From assembly GCF_021353235.1 (NCBI RefSeq), contig NZ_JAJTWT010000008.1, forward strand, positions 186,001 to 250,000: a stretch of 64,000 bases of DNA. Reading direction: 5' to 3'. Position 1 is the first letter of the stretch; each line of letters opens with the position of its first letter. The DNA comes from Pelomonas caseinilytica. Its GTDB lineage: Bacteria; Pseudomonadota; Gammaproteobacteria; Burkholderiales; Burkholderiaceae_C. The notes beneath the pieces are model-generated. The model did no database searches, had not been told where the DNA came from, and worked only from the letters and a program-made list of their open reading frames with translations. Positions 59,697 through 64,000 of this stretch are shown piece after piece. The position numbers and the translations under genes were made by a program.

Positions 59697-60692
59697 TTAC
59701 AGCTTTCGGGTCTCGGCGCGCAGGGCGGCGCCCAGCAACGGTATGCAGGCGGCCAGCGCCCGGGCGGGGTCGCCTTCGGGCTCGGGAACGTCGGCCGCGA
59801 AGGCTGCCAGCGGGTCGAGGGCGACGGTGCGCTGGCCGAGTTCCCGCTGGATCAGCGCGGCGACCTCGGGCGCATGGTCGGCGGTGATGACGTACAGGCG
59901 CGCCAGCGGCAGCTCGGGCCAGCTGCGCTCCCACACGTCGATGGAGCGCTGCAACTCGACGACCAGGGGCGATTCCTGGCTGGCGCCGGCGTCGAAGGCG
60001 CCACCGGGCTGGTACTCGAAGCCCAGTGGCAGTTCGGTCACCGCGGCCTCGGTCTGCTCGCCGCGGGCGCGGGCCAGCAGGCCGGGGTCGCCCTCGAGGC
60101 GGCGGGTGTAGAAGAGCTCGTCGCCCGCGCAGACGACCAGCAGGCAGTGGCGCTCGTCGATGTGCACGGCGGCGCAGGCCCGGGCGGCGAGGTCGTCGGC
60201 CCGGGCCTGGCGGGCCAGCAGGTTGCGCAGCGCCGTCTCCCAGATGTCGACGATGCCGACCTCCTCGCCGAAGCCGGCGGCGCCGGTGGTGAGAGCCTGG
60301 ATGGCGCTGTTGCGGGCTGCGACGACGAAGAGCTGGCGCTGCGGGCGGTCGACGTCGCCGCCGACGTGCATGACGTCCAGCGTCAGCTCGTCGACGTCGA
60401 CGTCCACCATTTCCTTGATCTGCCAGCGCGCCGCGGCCTTGAGTTCCTCCTGGGGCACGTGGGGCGTGTCCACCTTGAGGATCTGGTAGTCGGCCGGGTC
60501 CAGCAGCGCGATGGCGTCGCCCGCGGGGACGGGTCTTGCCTCGTTCGTCAGGCCCCAGCGCAGCAGGCGGGGCGGCTCGGCGTCGTCGCCGTGGGCAGGC
60601 GGGCCGTCGGTCAGCACGAAGGCGTGGGCAGCGCCGACGCGCCGCAGGACCAGGCGATGGGCGCTGCGGCGCGCCGACCAGGGCCAGCGCAT
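59697..60692 (-). CDS. mshI: MshI/PilM-like pilus biogenesis protein
   Basis: Cytosolic actin-fold-like protein of the PilM/MshI type that binds the PilN-like partner. It has 331 residues. Seen: VDTPHVPQEELKAAARWQIKEMVD near residue 75, VDVDELTLDVMHVG, the RQLFVVAARNSAIQAL segment and VGIVDIWETALRNL. The start shares its A with the stop of the MshQ-like gene (TGATG). Order and coupling put it inside the msh operon. Confidence 0.85.
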   Translation of the reverse strand: MRWPWSARRSAHRLVLRRVGAAHAFVLTDGPPAHGDDAEPPRLLRWGLTNEARPVPAGDAIALLDPADYQILKVDTPHVPQEELKAAARWQIKEMVDVDVDELTLDVMHVGGDVDRPQRQLFVVAARNSAIQALTTGAAGFGEEVGIVDIWETALRNLLARQARADDLAARACAAVHIDERHCLLVVCAGDELFYTRRLEGDPGLLARARGEQTEAAVTELPLGFEYQPGGAFDAGASQESPLVVELQRSIDVWERSWPELPLARLYVITADHAPEVAALIQRELGQRTVALDPLAAFAADVPEPEGDPARALAACIPLLGAALRAETRKL

Positions 60693-63600
60693 CAGTAGTT
60701 CTCCCGCTGGTAGACGACGCCGTCGGCGCCGCGGTACAGGCCCCAGGTGGCGCGGGCGCTCGGGTCGCTCGTCGCAGCCGTGCCGCACCAGGCGCCGCGC
60801 AGGCCGGCGAGGTTGGCGCCAGCGCTGGCGGCCAGGGCAGGGGTCCAGCCGGCGGCCGTCTTGAGGCAGGAGGCGTCGGCGTTGGTGGCGCCGAGGGCCA
60901 CGGCGACATCCAGGCTGCCGACACGGCTGCCGCTCGGCGCGGCCAGCGTGATGAAGACGGGCTGGGTCGGGTCGACGGTGACCGTGGCCGGGCTCATCAC
61001 CGCGTCGGCGGACGTCAGCGCCCGGCGGAAATTGCCGAAGCTGAGGTTGGCGGAACTGATTCGCGTGCAGGAGTCCAAATCGTTGGTCTTGAAGGAAGAC
61101 GTGCTGCCGTCCCAGTACTGGGCCGCGAGCGGCAGCCTCAGCACGCGATTGGCCGCGCCCATCGCATTCTGCAGTCGCAGCCGCCCGTATCGGAGCGCCA
61201 CCGTGGCGAGGAGAGCACGGTCTACGCCGTTAGAAGGGTAATCGGTATCCAAATCCAGGGTTTGCACGGCGACGCCGTCGCTGTCCACCGGCGCAATGCC
61301 GAAGGAGGCATTGAAGGGGCCGTCGGCCGTCGCCCCCTGCAGGGCTGCTGCGCTCAGGCTCACCGTGGCCGCGCCGGCCGACCAACTGCCGCTTGCGCTG
61401 CCGAGGGCGAGGCGCCCGCCGACAGTCGAGAAGCTCGTCGTGCCGCCGAGGCCGGCCAGGTTCCAGCCGCCGGCGGCGGTGGGGTCCAGCTTGGCGAAGC
61501 TGCCGGCGTAGTTCTGCGTCGTCGTGCCGGCTGCGTTGCGCGCCGTCAACGTGAAGCCGAGGCTGAAGTTCTCGTTGAGGTAGGTGAAGGTCGACGCCGG
61601 CGAGCAGCCCGCCGCGCTGCGGTGGGTCACCGTCGCGTTACTCAACGTGAACCATGCCGGCACGAAGCGCCCGACGTTGCCGCTCGTCGTGCCGGTGACG
61701 TTGCCGGCGCCGAGGTAGCTGCCGTCGGCGAGCGCGGGCGTCAGCGTGATGATGCCGACCTCGGGCCAGGCGAAGCTCGTTCCGGTGGCCACGCCGCCGC
61801 TGAAGCTGCCGAAGCCGCTCGGGTTGCTCAGCGCGGGAGCGTTGCCGCCTGCCGGCTGCACCAGGGTCGCGGTCAGGGTCACGCCCTCGGGCGTCGTCTC
61901 GCGGCCGAAGTTGGGTGTGGCGTTGCCGCTGGCGTCCACGGCCGTCACGGTGGCGGAGAAAGGCTTGCCGGCCGGCAGAAAGGCGCTGCCGCCGGCCGAC
62001 GACGGGCCGGGGTTGTTGCCGGGGCTGGGTATGGCCGTGGTCGCGCAGGCGCCAGCCGCGTAATTCGTGCAACGGATGGCTGACAGCACAAGGCCGGCGG
62101 GCTTGACGACGAAGGCGTTGCTGCTGCCGCTCAGGGCCGTCAGCAGCGAGCCGCCCGCGGCCTTGCTGGCGAGCAGCGTGACGCGGCCGACGTCGGCATA
62201 GCTGAAACTGAAGGGGGCGTTGCCGTTGGCGTCGAAGCTCATGGACACCGTCGTGCTGGCGGCGCTGCTGCCATTGGCGTTGCCGGCCACGGCGACGGCG
62301 CTGCTGCCGGTCAGGGTCATCTTGTTGCCGGCGGAGCAGGTGGTCGGGTCGTTGCACTGGACGCCCCAGTTCACGGTGGTCGTGCCGCTGAGCGCCGCCT
62401 CGCAGGCTTTGGTCGTGGTGTTGGTCTTCACGGCGCGCAAAACCCAGCTGCCGGACGAGGTGCCGGCCGTCTGCGTCGGCACGGTGGCGGCGGCGGCGCC
62501 AGCACTGGCGGCGATGATGAAGCCGGCGTTGCCGAAACTGGTGCTGCAGCTGTTGGCGGCGCTGCAGCTCGTGCCGTCGGCGCAGCAGCGGCGGGCCGAC
62601 GATGCGGTCAGGCTCTCGCCGGACAGCGTGACCGTCGCCGTGCTGCCGGCGCCGGCGCCGGGGTAGGCGAGGGTGGTCGTGGCGGTGCCGCTGCCGTCGA
62701 AAGTGACGGTGGCCGAGCCCAGCGTGCCGGCCGTCGTCGCCAACGTGGCCGACTGGCCGCTCATGGTCGCGAGCGGGCTGGTGCAGGGGCTGGAGCTGTC
62801 GGCGCAGGCCGTCACGGTGAGGGTGGCGGCTTGACAGGCGATGCCGGTGCTGGGTGCGGAAAGCTCGTAGTGCTCCACCACCGGCGCCCACCCTGGGCGC
62901 GGATAGAAGGTGGCCCGGCCGTTGGCGGCCGCGGTGCCGTCGGTGGTGGCCAGGATCATGCTGGTGTCGGTCTTGTGCTGCAGGTAGTAGCCTGCGTAGT
63001 TGGAGGCTTCGAAGCTGACCGCCGCCGCATTGGCAAGGCCCGCGCGCAGGCAGAAGGTTGCGTCCGCCGGGAAGGGTGCAGTCGCGCTGTAGGCGTTGAG
63101 CTTGAGCACGAAGTTGTTGTGGCGCAGGTAGTAGCCGGGATAGTTCACCGACTCGAAGGACCAGCAGCTCGAATTGCTCAGCCCGGGACGGGCGACGAAG
63201 GTGCTGTCGCTCAGCGTCAGGGCGTCGCTGCTGGCCGACACCGGGTTGATATAGCCGAGGAAGTTGTAGTGCCGGATGTAGGAACCGGGTACGTCGTAGG
63301 ACTCGAAGCTGTAGCGCGAGCCGGACACCAGTGTCGGCGTGGCGCTGCTGCACAGCGGCGGCATCGAGGTATTGCTGTTGTTGACCACGCAGCTGTTCGA
63401 GCAGGTGGTGCCACAGCAGACGCTGTTGATGCTGCTCTGGTAGCCCAGGGTGATGCTGGCGCTGCCGGTGGATTTGACGCAGGACGAGGCGACGGCGATT
63501 TGCGCGAAGGTGATCGTGCCGGTGGTGGTGGTGAGAGTGCCCGAGACGGTGGCGCCATAGCCGATGGAGACGTTGCCTGCGCCGCCAGCGATATTTCCGC

Positions 63601-64000
63601 CGACCAGCGAGCCCTGCCCGGTCGTGATCGCCCCGCTCGTGCTGAGGTTGCCGTTCACCTTGGCCTGGTAACCGATGTTCACGGCGCCCGAGCCGGCGCT
63701 GAGGTCGCCGCTGACGACGGCACTCTGCCCGACCGAGATGCTGCCGCCGCCGCTCACGCTGCCGTAGACGGTCGATCCTGGACTGATGGTGATGGCGCCC
63801 GTGCCGGCGGAGATGCTGCCGCCGATGCTGCCGTTCTGGCCCGTGGTGAGGGTGCCGGTGCCGCTGGTGGACAGGTTGCCCGTGACTGAACTCTTGTAGG
63901 CCAGCGAGACGTTGCCGCCGCTGGCCGTCAGGTTGCCGGTGATGGTGACGTTGCCTCCGCCGGCGTCGTTGACGCTGCCGGCAGTGACGTTGGCGGTGAT
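60692..64000 (-). CDS. mshQ: MshQ-like surface protein with AbfB trefoil, 5' part outside window
   Basis: Very large, Gly/Ser/Thr-rich surface or pilus-tip protein; 1102 codons are visible and the reading frame is open to the window edge. Residues ~1-160 of the visible part are short repeats (SISVGQSAVVSGDL and the like) that fit a beta-helix. Residues 229-371 (62888-63316) hold three trefoil units with SFESYDVPGSY, SFESVNYPGYY and SFEASNYAGYY, the AbfB (CBM42) pattern. Then come Ig-like parts with cysteine pairs and a C-terminal DUF6701/MshQ region from about residue 640 (PAWFTLSNATVTHRSA to the end). It leads the msh gene run and is coupled to mshI. Confidence 0.82.
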   Translation of the reverse strand: MTANVTAGSVNDAGGGNVTITGNLTASGGNVSLAYKSSVTGNLSTSGTGTLTTGQNGSIGGSISAGTGAITISPGSTVYGSVSGGGSISVGQSAVVSGDLSAGSGAVNIGYQAKVNGNLSTSGAITTGQGSLVGGNIAGGAGNVSIGYGATVSGTLTTTTGTITFAQIAVASSCVKSTGSASITLGYQSSINSVCCGTTCSNSCVVNNSNTSMPPLCSSATPTLVSGSRYSFESYDVPGSYIRHYNFLGYINPVSASSDALTLSDSTFVARPGLSNSSCWSFESVNYPGYYLRHNNFVLKLNAYSATAPFPADATFCLRAGLANAAAVSFEASNYAGYYLQHKTDTSMILATTDGTAAANGRATFYPRPGWAPVVEHYELSAPSTGIACQAATLTVTACADSSSPCTSPLATMSGQSATLATTAGTLGSATVTFDGSGTATTTLAYPGAGAGSTATVTLSGESLTASSARRCCADGTSCSAANSCSTSFGNAGFIIAASAGAAAATVPTQTAGTSSGSWVLRAVKTNTTTKACEAALSGTTTVNWGVQCNDPTTCSAGNKMTLTGSSAVAVAGNANGSSAASTTVSMSFDANGNAPFSFSYADVGRVTLLASKAAGGSLLTALSGSSNAFVVKPAGLVLSAIRCTNYAAGACATTAIPSPGNNPGPSSAGGSAFLPAGKPFSATVTAVDASGNATPNFGRETTPEGVTLTATLVQPAGGNAPALSNPSGFGSFSGGVATGTSFAWPEVGIITLTPALADGSYLGAGNVTGTTSGNVGRFVPAWFTLSNATVTHRSAAGCSPASTFTYLNENFSLGFTLTARNAAGTTTQNYAGSFAKLDPTAAGGWNLAGLGGTTSFSTVGGRLALGSASGSWSAGAATVSLSAAALQGATADGPFNASFGIAPVDSDGVAVQTLDLDTDYPSNGVDRALLATVALRYGRLRLQNAMGAANRVLRLPLAAQYWDGSTSSFKTNDLDSCTRISSANLSFGNFRRALTSADAVMSPATVTVDPTQPVFITLAAPSGSRVGSLDVAVALGATNADASCLKTAAGWTPALAASAGANLAGLRGAWCGTAATSDPSARATWGLYRGADGVVYQRENY

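Noticed and set aside
63520-64000. Regular short repeats, considered as a CRISPR array
   Set aside because: The repeats are in-frame and degenerate, encode a beta-helix-like protein, and have no constant repeat with unique spacers.

Overview
The window is about 64 kb of very GC-rich DNA from a betaproteobacterium, almost certainly Burkholderiales and most like the Roseateles/Mitsuaria/Rubrivivax/Leptothrix group. This rests on gene order (gyrA-DUF2059-serC-pheA; ompA, then ubiG-gph-ssrA; smc-zipA-...-ligA), on a PEP-CTERM protein, on the tmRNA tag and on the style of the intergenic repeats. The organism assignment is an inference from gene content, not from a database match. Genes are tightly packed, with many 4-base ATGA overlaps. 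About 48 protein genes and one RNA gene are supported. The only gene-free stretch over 300 bases is 55342-56029, and a long inverted-repeat element fills nearly all of it.

Region by region. 1-4886: minus-strand operon gyrA, a DUF2059 protein, serC and pheA (cut by the window edge). 5149-7648: ompA, ubiG-gph and the tmRNA gene. 7712-13476: DUF72 protein, lexA with two tandem SOS boxes, a divergent asparaginase, a PEP-CTERM phytase-like protein, and an ohrR-ohr peroxide module divergent from a DUF1304 gene. 13473-20176: a YheS-type ABC-F protein, prmB, a PilT/PilU-type ATPase, dapC-dapD (lysine synthesis) and queF. 20291-30435: smc, zipA, a CNNM/CorC-type membrane protein, a GAF/HD-GYP phosphodiesterase, hemerythrin and ligA. 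30432-36522: LysR regulator divergent from pirin and an EmrAB-type three-part efflux pump. 36533-40045: waaA, a TPR membrane protein and a phosphomannomutase. 40182-45770: a LytS/LytR-type two-component pair, a periplasmic binding protein, an Ada-AlkA fusion, ogt and an EamA transporter. 46019-49495: a secreted beta-helix protein and a sedolisin-family peptidase, tail to tail.

The most interesting part is 49596-55341. A SUMF1/EgtB-like enzyme (senA), a glycosyltransferase (senB) and selenophosphate synthetase (selD/senC) together match the known selenoneine pathway. On the minus strand senA heads a tight gene string with a phosphonate-type ABC ATPase and two permeases, but no binding protein is encoded nearby. 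This suggests an uncharacterised importer tied to selenium metabolism. The start codons of senA and senB overlap head to head.

56030-64000 is a set of MSHA-type pilus genes (mshL, K, J, a PilN-like gene, mshI, and a large MshQ-like surface protein cut by the window edge). The MshQ-like protein carries a beta-helix-like repeat stalk and an arabinose-binding-type (AbfB) trefoil.

At least six intergenic sites carry full or partial copies of a three-hairpin repeat. One more site carries a CACAGAG-type palindrome, and one carries the 640-base inverted duplication.
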